Assembly: GCA_946886405.1 (NCBI GenBank)
Contig: CAMPIO010000034.1
Span: 1 to 33,343 of the forward strand
DNA: 33,343 nucleotides
Source of the DNA: an uncultured Pseudoxanthomonas sp.
GTDB lineage: Bacteria > Pseudomonadota > Gammaproteobacteria > Xanthomonadales > Xanthomonadaceae
Direction of reading: 5' to 3'
Below, piece by piece: positions 1 through 7,465 of the stretch. The translations under genes and the position numbers were made by a program. How positions within the stretch are numbered: position 1 is the stretch's first letter; each line of letters starts with the position of its first letter. The notes under the pieces are model-generated. The model was not told the DNA's origin and searched no databases. It saw only the letters and a list, made by a program, of their open reading frames with translations.

Positions 1-2
1 CC

Positions 3-434
3 CTGCCAGGCCTGCAATGCCTGCGTGCCCTGCAGACCGGCAGCAGCGACGATGCGCGTCGGGTGCAGGCCGGCATCGCGCAGACGGCCGCACGCTTCCC
101 GCGCACGCGGCGTCCGGTGGTGGTGATCCATGGACTGGACGACGGGCTGGTGCCGCCGGCGTTCTCCAGCGCGCCGTACGTGGAAGCCGCGCGCGCCGCC
201 AATCCCGACGTGCGTTACTGGCAGGTGCGGCACGCGCAGCACTTCGACGGCTTCCTGGCGCTTCCGGCTTATGGCGCCCGCTACGTGCCCCTGCTGCCCT
301 ATGTCTACGCGGCGCTGGACCAGGTCAACGCCACGCTGGATGGAAGCCGGGAATTGCCGGCGAATGCGCTGATCAATGCCAACCCACGGGGCGCGGGCAG
401 CGTCGAAGCCAGCCAGTTCGCGATTCCGCGCTGA
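3..434 (+). CDS. 3-hydroxybutyrate oligomer hydrolase, C-terminal part (gene starts before the window)
   Basis: Only the last ~143 codons are present; the frame is open from base 3 to the TGA at 434. The segment VVVIHGLDDGLVPPAFSS followed by RHAQHFDGFLALPAYGARYVP and a conserved NPRGAG tail resembles the C-terminal end of the D-(-)-3-hydroxybutyrate oligomer hydrolase family (PF10605), which cleaves short 3HB oligomers released during PHB degradation. The aspartate of HGLDD and the histidine of AQHFD sit where an alpha/beta-hydrolase would carry its acid and base; that assignment is inferred. The phaE-phaC synthase genes about 1 kb downstream support a role in PHA turnover. No signal peptide or nucleophile can be judged because the N-terminus is outside the window. 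Confidence 0.8.
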   Translation: MPGLQCLRALQTGSSDDARRVQAGIAQTAARFPRTRRPVVVIHGLDDGLVPPAFSSAPYVEAARAANPDVRYWQVRHAQHFDGFLALPAYGARYVPLLPYVYAALDQVNATLDGSRELPANALINANPRGAGSVEASQFAIPR

Positions 435-443
435 CCCCGCTGT

Positions 444-554
444 TGTAGGAGCGACGTGAGTCGCGACCGCAGACCTGGGCAGTCCGGGCAGATGGGCCAC
501 GCAACGGATCATGGCTGCTCTGTTGCCGTGGTCGCGACTCACGTCGCTCCTACA
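444..554. repeat. REP-like inverted repeat pair (25-bp perfect arms)
   Basis: Left arm 444-468 begins TGTAGGAGCGACGTGAGTCG; the right arm 530-554 is its exact reverse complement over 25 bases, with 61 bases between. Each arm also contains a small internal GCGAC/GTCGC hairpin. A diverged second pair occurs at 3802-3942. This fits the GTAG-type REP elements common between genes in Xanthomonadaceae. It fills the gap between the hydrolase and pssA and could act as a transcript stabiliser or terminator. Confidence 0.85.
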
Positions 555-631
555 GGGTGCCGAGCGCGGCCCACGACGATTTCACCCGGTTCCGCTTACC
601 CTGTAGGCCGTCCTTGGTCACGTCTGCCCCC

Positions 632-1246
632 ATGTCCCGACATTTCTCGATGATCCGCGACTTCCAGCTGGCCGACTGGTTCACGCTGGGCAACGCCTTC
701 TGCGGCACCGGCGCGGTGTTCGCATCGATGCGCTTCCTGCAGGAAGGCATCCTGCACGACCTGATGATCGGCATGGCGCTGATCCCGCTGGCTTTCATCT
801 TCGACGCGCTGGACGGCCGTGTCGCCCGCTGGCGCAACCAGGCGTCGGTGCTGGGACGCGAGCTCGATTCGCTGGCCGACGTGATCTCGTTCGGTGTGGC
901 GCCCGCCGCACTGGCGTACGCCTGCGGCATGCAGGGTGGTTGGGACTGGCTGGTGCTTTCGTACTTCGTCGCCTGCGGTGTCAGCAGGCTGGCGCGCTAC
1001 AACGTCACCGCCGAGACCCTGGCCGACGGCGGCGACAAGGTGAAGTTCTTCGAGGGCACGCCCATCCCGACCAGCCTGGTGTTGGTCATCGCGCTGGCCA
1101 TCGCGGCGTACCTGGGCCACGTGGGTCCGGCGTTGTGGCTGGGCGTGGTCAAGCTGGGGCCCTGGCAGCTGCATCCCTTGGTGCTGCTGTACGCCGTGTC
1201 CGGCACGCTGATGATCAGCAAGACCCTGCGCATTCCGAAGCCCTGA
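632..1246 (+). CDS. pssA: CDP-diacylglycerol--serine O-phosphatidyltransferase
   Basis: Predicted 204-residue membrane enzyme that makes phosphatidylserine from CDP-diacylglycerol and serine, the first step to phosphatidylethanolamine. The complete CDP-alcohol phosphatidyltransferase signature is visible: D58-x2-D61-G62-x2-A65-R66-x8-G75-x3-D79-x3-D83. Several hydrophobic helices follow (about 85-110, 135-160, 175-195). ATG 632 was chosen because family members begin close to the first conserved helix; an upstream in-frame start at 557 would lie across the repeat arm. There is no strong ribosome-binding site. phaE starts 70 bp downstream on the same strand, so co-transcription is possible but no functional link is known to me. 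The PssA (type II, CDP-OH_P) family is certain; the exact alcohol substrate is inferred. Confidence 0.9.
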   Translation: MSRHFSMIRDFQLADWFTLGNAFCGTGAVFASMRFLQEGILHDLMIGMALIPLAFIFDALDGRVARWRNQASVLGRELDSLADVISFGVAPAALAYACGMQGGWDWLVLSYFVACGVSRLARYNVTAETLADGGDKVKFFEGTPIPTSLVLVIALAIAAYLGHVGPALWLGVVKLGPWQLHPLVLLYAVSGTLMISKTLRIPKP

Positions 1247-1316
1247 ACCGTGAGGTGAAGGTGCGTCATGCACGCGCCGCCCGCCGCGGCTAGAATCGGT
1301 CGGGAAGGGAGGGCAC

Positions 1317-2717
1317 ATGGCAAATTCCGTTCCACCGTGGCCGGGCGATTTCGAATCGGTGGCCAAGCAGTACTGGAGCCTGTGGGGCGACGCCCTGCGA
1401 CAGGCCGGCGCGACGACACCGACGATGTCCATGCCCGGCGCAGCGCCAGGCTGGCAGCAGACGGTCGACTGGTGGTCGAAACTCGTGCCGGGTGGGCAGG
1501 CGCAGGTGGACGAGGCCGTGGGCCGTTTCCAGCGGCAGTCCAGCCAGTGGTTCGGGCAGATGCAGCAGGTCGCAGCCCAGTTCACCGGCCGAGACCATGA
1601 CGCCAGCGACATCGGTCGCGCCTGGCGTTCGGCGCTCGGCATGGCCGACCCCACGCCGGCCCACAACCCGTTCGCCGACATCTTCCGCAGCATGCAGGGT
1701 GGCGCGCACGGCTTCGACGGATGGATACAGCAGATGCGTCCGTGGCTGGAGAATCTGCAGCGGGATGGCAATCGCTGGATGCACCTGCCGACGTTCGGCC
1801 TGTCGCGCGAGCATCAGGAACGCTGGCAGCAGCTGGCGCAGGCCTTCCAGGATTACCAGCGCCAGGTCGGCGAGTACGACCAGCTGATGCTGCAGGTGGC
1901 GCAGGACGCCTTCGCGCGTTTCGAGCGCAAGCTGGAGGAGCATGCCGAACCCGGCAGGCAACTGCAGAGCGCGCGCGCCCTGTTCGACCTCTGGATCGAC
2001 GCAGCGGAGGAGGCGTACGCCAGGGTGGCGATGTCCGACGATTTCCGCCATGCCTACGGTGGACTGGCGAATGCCCAGGCCCGGCTGCGGCTCGGTGTGC
2101 AGCGTGAAGTCGAACAGGTCTGCGCGCAGTTCGGCATGCCGACGCGCACGGAGGTCGATTCTGCGCACCGCAAGATCGTCGAACTGGAGCGCGCGCTGCG
2201 CAAGCTGACGCGCGCACAGGCAGCGCCCATCCGGCGCTCACCTGTACCGCGTGCCGCTGCGCCGGTGGACACTGCCACCTCCGTCGAGGCGCCATCGACA
2301 CCCGCGCCGGCCCCGCCAAAGGCGAAGGCGGCGAAGAAGCGCGCACCCAGCCGCCGCGAGCCGGCACCAGCATCGAAGACTGCGCCCAAGAAACGTGCGG
2401 TGGCCAAGAAGAAGGCGGCGGCGAAAAAACGTGCGCCGCGCGCGGTCGCCGCGGCCGCTCCGGCGGCAACCAAACAGGCGCGCGCGACCACGCCGGCTCC
2501 ACCCGTCGCCCGCAGGCGGAGCAAGACCAGGAAGGCCGTCGCCCAAGCCGTGCAGAAGGCGCCTGTCGCGAAAGCGCCGAAGAAGGCTGCGGCACCCGTC
2601 GCGAAGCCAACGTCGGTCGTGTCGATGAAGGACTGGGTGGCTCGCAATGCGACGCGTGGCGCGTCTGACGAAGCGCCGAAGGCCGGCAAGAAGACGAAGC
2701 GGGGTAAAGGCAAATGA
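1317..2717 (+). CDS. phaE: Class III PHA synthase subunit PhaE with a long Lys/Ala/Pro-rich tail
   Basis: Predicted 466-residue accessory subunit of class III poly(3-hydroxyalkanoate) synthase; PhaE forms a complex with PhaC at the granule surface. Residues 1-300 are Trp-rich and helical, with the PhaE-like stretch at about 185-298 (EYDQLMLQVAQDAF, then RALFDLWIDAAEEAY, then ELERALRKL). Residues ~305-466 form a low-complexity basic tail with repeated KKRA, KKKAAAKK and KKAAAP motifs, reminiscent of the AlgP/PhaF or histone-H1-like tails that bind DNA. The well-known Allochromatium PhaE is about 357 residues, so the tail is extra. A good GGGAGGG site precedes ATG 1317. The stop overlaps the phaC start by 4 bases (ATGA), indicating translational coupling. 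Confidence 0.92.
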   Translation: MANSVPPWPGDFESVAKQYWSLWGDALRQAGATTPTMSMPGAAPGWQQTVDWWSKLVPGGQAQVDEAVGRFQRQSSQWFGQMQQVAAQFTGRDHDASDIGRAWRSALGMADPTPAHNPFADIFRSMQGGAHGFDGWIQQMRPWLENLQRDGNRWMHLPTFGLSREHQERWQQLAQAFQDYQRQVGEYDQLMLQVAQDAFARFERKLEEHAEPGRQLQSARALFDLWIDAAEEAYARVAMSDDFRHAYGGLANAQARLRLGVQREVEQVCAQFGMPTRTEVDSAHRKIVELERALRKLTRAQAAPIRRSPVPRAAAPVDTATSVEAPSTPAPAPPKAKAAKKRAPSRREPAPASKTAPKKRAVAKKKAAAKKRAPRAVAAAAPAATKQARATTPAPPVARRRSKTRKAVAQAVQKAPVAKAPKKAAAPVAKPTSVVSMKDWVARNATRGASDEAPKAGKKTKRGKGK

Positions 2718-3784
2718 ACGGACCGCTCAACTTCAGCGCCGAAACCCTGGTGCAGGAAGCCACCGTGCTGACGCAGAAGCTCTCGGCCGGCTTGCATACG
2801 CTGCCGGAAGTGGAGGACGTCCACTATGGCGCCACCCAGAAGCAGGAAGTCTGGCGCGACGGCAAAGTGGTGCTCTACCGCTTCATCGGTGAGAAAGCGC
2901 CGACCGCAAGGATTCCGCTGCTGATCGTTTACGCGCTGGTCAACCGGCCGTACATGGTCGACCTGCAGCACGACCGCTCGCTGGTGAAGGGTCTGCTGGC
3001 ACAGGGCGAAGACGTCTACGTCATCGACTGGGGCTATCCGGACCGTTCGGATCGTTTCCTCGAGCTGGACGACTACATCAACCGTTTCATCGATGGCGCG
3101 GTGGACCACCTGCGCGACAGCATCGGGCGCGATGCGGTCAACGTGCTGGGCATCTGCCAGGGCGGGGCATTCTCGCTCTGCTATGCGTCGTTGCACCCAG
3201 AAAAGGTCAAGAACCTCATCACCATGGTCACGCCGGTGGATTTCCACACGCCGGACAACATGCTGTCGCACTGGACGCGCGAGCTGGACGTGGACCTGTT
3301 CGTCGAGGCGCTGGGCAACGTGCCGGCCGACATGATGAACGCCTGCTACCTGATGCTGAAGCCGTTCCGGCTGAACCTGCAGAAATACGTCGGCCTGGTC
3401 GACATCCTCGACGACAAGCGCGCCATCGAAGATTTTCTTCGCATGGAGAAGTGGATCTTCGATTCTCCCGATCTGGCAGGCGAAGCGTTCAAGCAGTTCA
3501 TCAAGCAGTTCTACCAGCGCAACGGCTTCATCAAGGGTGGCATCGAGATCGGCGGCGAAGCGGTGGACCTGGGTTTCGTCGACATGCCGGTGCTGAACAT
3601 CTATGCCGAGCAGGACCATCTGGTGCCGCCGGATGCGTCGCGTGCCTTGAAGGACGTGGTGGGCACCGCCGACTACACCGAACTGAGCTTCAAGGGTGGC
3701 CACATCGGCATCTACGTGTCCAGTCGTGCACAACGCGAAGTGCCTTCGGCCATCCACCACTGGCTTGGCCAGCGCGCGCGCTGA
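2714..3784 (+). CDS. phaC: Class III PHA synthase catalytic subunit PhaC
   Basis: 356-residue alpha/beta-hydrolase-fold polymerase that joins 3-hydroxyacyl-CoA units into polyester. The modified lipase box GICQGG contains the nucleophile C148. D301 (in YAEQDHLVPP) and H330 (in KGGHIG) complete the triad and match the C149/D302/H331 triad of Allochromatium vinosum PhaC. Length is typical of class III (about 355 residues). The ATG lies inside the phaE stop (ATGA overlap), so the two subunits should be made together. No phasin, phaA or phaB gene is in view. No obvious rho-independent terminator follows; a REP-like repeat pair starts 18 bases after the stop. Confidence 0.97.
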   Translation: MNGPLNFSAETLVQEATVLTQKLSAGLHTLPEVEDVHYGATQKQEVWRDGKVVLYRFIGEKAPTARIPLLIVYALVNRPYMVDLQHDRSLVKGLLAQGEDVYVIDWGYPDRSDRFLELDDYINRFIDGAVDHLRDSIGRDAVNVLGICQGGAFSLCYASLHPEKVKNLITMVTPVDFHTPDNMLSHWTRELDVDLFVEALGNVPADMMNACYLMLKPFRLNLQKYVGLVDILDDKRAIEDFLRMEKWIFDSPDLAGEAFKQFIKQFYQRNGFIKGGIEIGGEAVDLGFVDMPVLNIYAEQDHLVPPDASRALKDVVGTADYTELSFKGGHIGIYVSSRAQREVPSAIHHWLGQRAR

Positions 3785-3801
3785 CCGCGCGCTGCGCTCT
3801 T

Positions 3802-3942
3802 TGCAGGAGCGACGCAGGTCGCGACCGCGCCCCGATAGACCCCGGGTGTCGCGAGAATGAACGCGTCGCAACGCGCCCGGTCGGCGAACGATGGGATGCT
3901 GGAGCATCAGGCCGTGCGGTCGCGACTCACGTCGCTCCTACA
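3802..3942. repeat. REP-like inverted repeat pair, second copy
   Basis: Left arm 3802-3828 (TGCAGGAGCGACGCAGGTCG...) and right arm 3916-3942 (ending CGTCGCTCCTACA) are reverse complements with three mismatches over 27 bases. The arms belong to the same family as 444-554. The element lies between phaC and the DUF5329 gene. Confidence 0.8.
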
Positions 3943-3995
3943 AAAGAAAACGGCGTGCTTGCTTCACTTGTCTTGCACTAGGGTAGGGTAACCAC

Positions 3996-4373
3996 ATGCT
4001 GTCACGCTTCATCGCCGCTGCCGCTCTGCTCGCCGTCGTCGGCACGGCACTCTCTGCACCTTCGGCGACCGCCAAGCGCGAGATCCTGGGATTGATGGAT
4101 GCGCTTTCCGCCTCGTCGTGCGAGTTCCAGCGCAACGGCACGTGGCACGGGCGCGACGAAGCACGCAAGCACCTTCAGCGGAAGTACGACTATCTTCTGA
4201 AGAAGGACCTGGTCGACACCGCCGAGCGGTTCATCGAGCGTGCTGCCAGCAAGAGCAGCATGAGTGGCCGGGCCTATCAGGTGCGGTGTCCGGGGCAGCC
4301 CGCGCAGCCGGCGGCGACGTGGTTCAAGGCAAAGCTCGATGCCCTGCGCGGTTCAGGCGCGTCCGGCAGCTGA
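3996..4373 (+). CDS. Secreted DUF5329-family protein
   Basis: 125 residues. A clear N-terminal signal peptide (MLSRFIAAAALLAVVGTALSA, cleavage near residue 21) predicts periplasmic location. The mature part has the family pattern: I-x-GLMDALSASSCEFQRNGT with HxGRDEARKHLQRKYDYL, then TAERFIERAASKSSMSGRAYQVRC and a closing PAATWFKAKLDALR. Two cysteines (in SSCEF and VRCPG) may form a disulphide. The family has no known biochemical role that I can name. ATG 3996 follows a purine-rich AGGGTAGGGTAA. The PspC gene follows after 42 bases. Confidence 0.75.
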   Translation: MLSRFIAAAALLAVVGTALSAPSATAKREILGLMDALSASSCEFQRNGTWHGRDEARKHLQRKYDYLLKKDLVDTAERFIERAASKSSMSGRAYQVRCPGQPAQPAATWFKAKLDALRGSGASGS

Positions 4374-4415
4374 CGCGCTAGACTGGCGGCGGACGATCGT
4401 GGGGAGTTTCCGGCG

Positions 4416-4622
4416 ATGAACGACACTGCTTCCAAACCATTTGCGCGTTCCCTCAACGACCGCATGCTTGCCGGCGTCATGGGTGGCATCGCCCATCGCT
4501 ATGGCTGGAGCGCCACGCTGCTGCGGGTGATCTTCGTGATCGTATCGATCGCATCGGCCGCATTCCCGGGCATCCTCGTTTACCTGATCCTATGGCTGTT
4601 GATGCCCAACGAGCAGGACTGA
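4416..4622 (+). CDS. PspC-domain membrane protein
   Basis: 68 residues, essentially a single PspC domain: SLNDRMLAGVMGGIAHRYGW followed by one long membrane helix (about 30-63) and the end LLMPNEQD. In enterobacteria PspC is an inner-membrane partner of the phage-shock response. Stand-alone short PspC proteins are widespread and their role is not established. GGGGAG precedes ATG 4416. The stop is followed after 3 bases by the GTG start of the next gene, so the pair is probably one transcript. No pspA or pspB gene is in the window. Confidence 0.85.
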   Translation: MNDTASKPFARSLNDRMLAGVMGGIAHRYGWSATLLRVIFVIVSIASAAFPGILVYLILWLLMPNEQD

Positions 4623-4625
4623 GCC

Positions 4626-5072
4626 GTGGCGTCTGTGGGGCTGTGGATCGCGCATGTGCTCGGTGTCGTCTGGGCGGTGCCGAATACGGTGCTCGGATTG
4701 CTGGCAGGCATAGCGGGCATGCCGTTCGGCGCGCGTGCGGAATGGAACCGGCGCGATCTTGCCGTGGTGTTCCATCGGTGGCCGTGGGGCCCGGGTGGCG
4801 CCATCACCTTCGGCAACGCCATCCTGCACACCGGCGACACGCTCGAATCAGAGTGCATCACATATGAACATCGCGCAGGTCGTGCGCAGCATCCGAACAT
4901 TCGCCTGGGCGATCACGAGCGTGCGCATGTCTACCAGTACATGGTGCTGGGGCCGTTGTTCCTGCCGGTCTACCTGCTGTGCGGTGGCGTCAGCGTGCGC
5001 AATCCGTTCGAGCGCGCTGCCGACAGGTACGCATTGACAGGAAAGGGGTGGTGGCCATCAGGATCGCCGTAA
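4626..5072 (+). CDS. Uncharacterised membrane protein with an HExxH motif
   Basis: 148 residues with GTG start 4626, 3 bases after the PspC stop. A hydrophobic N-terminus (about 5-33) and a second hydrophobic segment (about 105-123) flank a soluble middle. The motif H97-E98-R99-A100-H101 (in GDHERAHVYQY) has the zinc-metallopeptidase form HExxH, and the downstream NPFERAADRYA offers E129 as a possible third ligand. I do not recognise a named family. A peptidase role is inferred from the motif only, and the residues could be structural. Operon-like spacing with pspC suggests an envelope function. Confidence 0.6.
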   Translation: MASVGLWIAHVLGVVWAVPNTVLGLLAGIAGMPFGARAEWNRRDLAVVFHRWPWGPGGAITFGNAILHTGDTLESECITYEHRAGRAQHPNIRLGDHERAHVYQYMVLGPLFLPVYLLCGGVSVRNPFERAADRYALTGKGWWPSGSP

Positions 5073-5076
5073 GCGT

Positions 5077-5259
5077 TCAGTGATGCCTGGCGCGTCCTGA
5101 ACCGGACTTCTTGCCGCCGCCATCCTGCTTGTTGACGGTCGCCCACGCGATGCGTTCCGCCTCTTCCTTCGATCGTCCTTCCTTTCGCTCGGATTCCTCG
5201 ATGTGTTCGGCCTGGCGCTTCTGCTTGTCGGTATAGGCGGATTTGTCGCCACGGGGCAT
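5077..5259 (-). CDS. Small hydrophilic protein of unknown function
   Basis: 60 residues: MPRGDKSAYTDKQKRQAEHI, then an ERIAWATVNKQDGGGKKSGSG ending. This pattern is common as short conserved proteins in proteobacteria, sometimes labelled plasmid-stabilisation-like without experimental basis. The protein is highly charged, lacks cysteines and membrane segments, and has a basic glycine-rich tail. ATG 5259 was preferred to an in-frame start at 5331 because conservation begins at MPRGDK and GGAG sits 8-11 bases upstream. It converges with the HExxH gene, leaving only 4 bases between the two stops. Confidence 0.7.
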   Translation of the reverse strand: MPRGDKSAYTDKQKRQAEHIEESERKEGRSKEEAERIAWATVNKQDGGGKKSGSGRARHH

Positions 5260-5344
5260 GGTCGAGCTCCGTTTGGGATGTGCCGGCAGCGTGCGCCGTC
5301 GCACGTCACCGCCGCATGACGTGCGCGTCAACGAAACGGAAATC

Positions 5345-6571
5345 CTAGGCGCTCGTTCTGCGTTGCAGGCGCTCGAACGAGAACAGCGGCCACAGCGGGT
5401 GACGGCGCCGTTCGATCAGGGCTCGCAACAAGCCGGCACCGAGCATGCTGTAGGTGATGCCGTTGCCGCCGTAAGCCATCGCAAAGTGCACGCGCGGCCC
5501 CCATTGCGCGTGAGGGCCGAAGAACGGCAAACCGTCTTCCGTCTCGGCGAAGGTGCCGGCCCACGAGAAGGCTGGCGTGATCTCCAGGGCAGGAAACAGA
5601 TCGTGCAGGCGTTTCAACAACGTCTCGGCCTTCTTTTCCACGCGTGCGTCGCGTTTCGCGGGGATGTCCACGGCATCGTCTTCGCCACCCAGCAGAAGCC
5701 GGCGATCGGCCGTGCTGCGCGCATACAGATACGGGCGCGCGGTTTCCCACAGCAGCGTGTCGGCCAGGAAGCCCAGTGTCGTCTCCGGCAACGGGTCGCT
5801 GATGACGGCATAGCTGCTGCGGTTGCGCGCCACTGGTTTTTTCAGCCAGTGCTGGCTGGCGTATCCGGCCGCGACCACGAGGTGTGCGGCGCGCACGGTG
5901 AACCCCGTTTCGGTGCGCAGGGTGACGCCGCGCGATGTTGCCTTGATCTCGACGACGCGCGTGCGATCGAAGATCGATGTGCCCTGCTTCTGCAGGCGCT
6001 GGAGCAGGCGATGGGTCAGGCGATACGGATCGACGCGCGCGCCTTGCCGGCTGAGCAGGGCCGCAGGCGCGTCGAAGCCATAGTCCTCGCGTACGCGCGC
6101 TGCCGGGAGCAGCTCCACATCCAATCCGTGCCGTCGGCGTGCCGCATGCTCTTCCTCCATTCCCCGCACATCGCGGCGACGGCTGGCGTAGTACAGGCTG
6201 CTGTTGCGGGCGAAGCCGACGTCGCGCCAGGCCGCCGCGACACCGTGCAGCTGATCGATGGCGTCGGCGCACGCGCGATAGGCGAGCGCGGCATCGGCCT
6301 CGCCGTGGCGCTTGGCCAGGTCGACCAGGTGGGTGTCGATCTCGTACTGCAGCAGCGCCGTGCTGGCCGCCGTGCTGCCCCAGCCGATGTCGCGCTGCTC
6401 GAGCACGGCGACGTCGAAGCCATGCCCCGCCAGTTCATCGGCGATCAGCGCACCGGTGATGCCGCCGCCCAGCACGACCACGTCACAGCGATGGTCGGCC
6501 TCCAGGCGCGGGAACGCCTGCATCAGTCCGTTGCTGACCGCCCAGAAGGGATAACCGCTTTTCAGGTCCAT
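5345..6571 (-). CDS. FAD-dependent oxidoreductase of the D-amino-acid/glycine oxidase (DAO) family
   Basis: 408 residues. An N-terminal dinucleotide-binding fold is clear: VVVLGGGITGALIADELAG (GGGITG at 35-40) with an acidic E58 at the end of beta-2 for the ribose. The DAO-type C-terminal part includes AGYASQHWL, the sugar-free FAD segment GTFAETEDGLPFFG and the closing AYGGNGITYSMLGAGLL. The family oxidises secondary or primary amines with FAD; the substrate cannot be read from sequence. No signal peptide. A TetR gene ends 72 bases upstream on the same strand. A 15-base palindrome lies just before the start, suggesting local control. Confidence 0.88.
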   Translation of the reverse strand: MDLKSGYPFWAVSNGLMQAFPRLEADHRCDVVVLGGGITGALIADELAGHGFDVAVLEQRDIGWGSTAASTALLQYEIDTHLVDLAKRHGEADAALAYRACADAIDQLHGVAAAWRDVGFARNSSLYYASRRRDVRGMEEEHAARRRHGLDVELLPAARVREDYGFDAPAALLSRQGARVDPYRLTHRLLQRLQKQGTSIFDRTRVVEIKATSRGVTLRTETGFTVRAAHLVVAAGYASQHWLKKPVARNRSSYAVISDPLPETTLGFLADTLLWETARPYLYARSTADRRLLLGGEDDAVDIPAKRDARVEKKAETLLKRLHDLFPALEITPAFSWAGTFAETEDGLPFFGPHAQWGPRVHFAMAYGGNGITYSMLGAGLLRALIERRRHPLWPLFSFERLQRRTSA

Positions 6572-6580
6572 GCATGCCCC

Positions 6581-6595
6581 GCATCGTCACGATGC
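6581..6595. promoter_or_regulatory. Palindrome, candidate operator before the FAD oxidoreductase
   Basis: GCATCGTCACGATGC is a perfect 15-base palindrome (7-base arms, 1-base centre) located 9 bases upstream of the oxidoreductase ATG. Its position between a TetR gene and its possible target makes an operator plausible; hairpin formation in the mRNA leader is an alternative. Confidence 0.4.
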
Positions 6596-6643
6596 GGCGA
6601 TGCTCGCAGGCCGTGCGACAGGGAGAGGTGAAGGAAGGGGCCT

Positions 6644-7339
6644 TCAGCGCGGCGCCGCGCCCTGCAGGAACAGGTCGACCGATGCCAGCGCCTGCGCTTC
6701 CAGCGTGTCGACGTCGGGCATGTGGGTGCTGCCCGCCGCGAGCCGGACCACCTGGTCGCCGAACAGGCTCATGTAGAACTGTGCTGCAGCGGCTTTGGGC
6801 GAGGGCAGTCGCAGCCGGCCGGCGGCGACCTGCTGGGCGAAGTAGTCTTCCAGTGTCTGCCGGATCGAGGCGACCACATGATCGAAGAACCAGTCGCGCA
6901 ATGCCGGGAACGACTGTCCTTCGCCGATCACGATGCGGTACACCACCTGCGAATCCCGGCCGGCCATCAGCTGCGCCATGCGGATCGCCACGCGGCGCAG
7001 CGCCTGTTCCGGCGACAGCTCGGTCAGGTTGAGGTCGCTGAGGACGTGGATGTGCATGTCCATGCGACGTTCCAGAATGGCGCAGGCCAGCCCTTCCTTG
7101 TCGCCGAAGATGCGGTACAGCGTGGCCAGCGATCCGCCGGCGCGCGCCACGATCTCGCTGAGGCGGGCATGCTGGTAGCCCTTTTCGGCGAATACCTCGG
7201 TGGCGGCATCGAGGAACTTTTCCGCCCGGATCTCGCCCCGGCGGCACAGTTCCACGTGCGGCCGTGGCCGCAGCGGCGGCTCACCAGGCGCGTGCGCATC
7301 GCTGAAAACGTTTTCCATGAAATCGGACGGCGTGCCCAT
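6644..7339 (-). CDS. TetR/AcrR-family transcriptional regulator
   Basis: 231 residues. The helix-turn-helix is at about 40-85: FLDAATEVFAEKGYQHARL, SEIVARAGGSLATLYRIFGDKEGL. The C-terminal ligand/dimer domain is helical (VAIRMAQLMAGRDSQVVYRIV to LASVDLFLQGAAPR), most like AefR-type TetR proteins. ATG 7339 is chosen over the in-frame ATG at 7372 because AGGAG stands 6 bases upstream of it. The protein has a longer N-terminal arm (about 38 residues) than many TetR proteins. It lies upstream of and co-directional with the FAD oxidoreductase; self-regulation and control of that gene are inferred. Confidence 0.9.
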   Translation of the reverse strand: MGTPSDFMENVFSDAHAPGEPPLRPRPHVELCRRGEIRAEKFLDAATEVFAEKGYQHARLSEIVARAGGSLATLYRIFGDKEGLACAILERRMDMHIHVLSDLNLTELSPEQALRRVAIRMAQLMAGRDSQVVYRIVIGEGQSFPALRDWFFDHVVASIRQTLEDYFAQQVAAGRLRLPSPKAAAAQFYMSLFGDQVVRLAAGSTHMPDVDTLEAQALASVDLFLQGAAPR

Positions 7340-7465
7340 GTGGAACTCCTGCTCGCACTCGGTCGGCGGCAATTACCCAGACTAGCAAAAGCCCCAGCGC
7401 GTGTGGCAAGTCCGCGCTGCGTCTGCGGGCGGCGACGGGGGCATTTTCGGACTAAGTGAGAAGTA

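Noticed and set aside
2054..3907. 617-codon minus-strand frame over phaE-phaC
   Set aside because: The plus-strand genes have complete catalytic and family motifs; the minus frame is a shadow of the Lys/Ala-rich tail.
5243..6631. Long plus-strand open frame opposite the FAD oxidoreductase
   Set aside because: It is antisense to a gene with clear motifs; composition is Arg/Ala/Gln-rich shadow coding typical of high-GC DNA.
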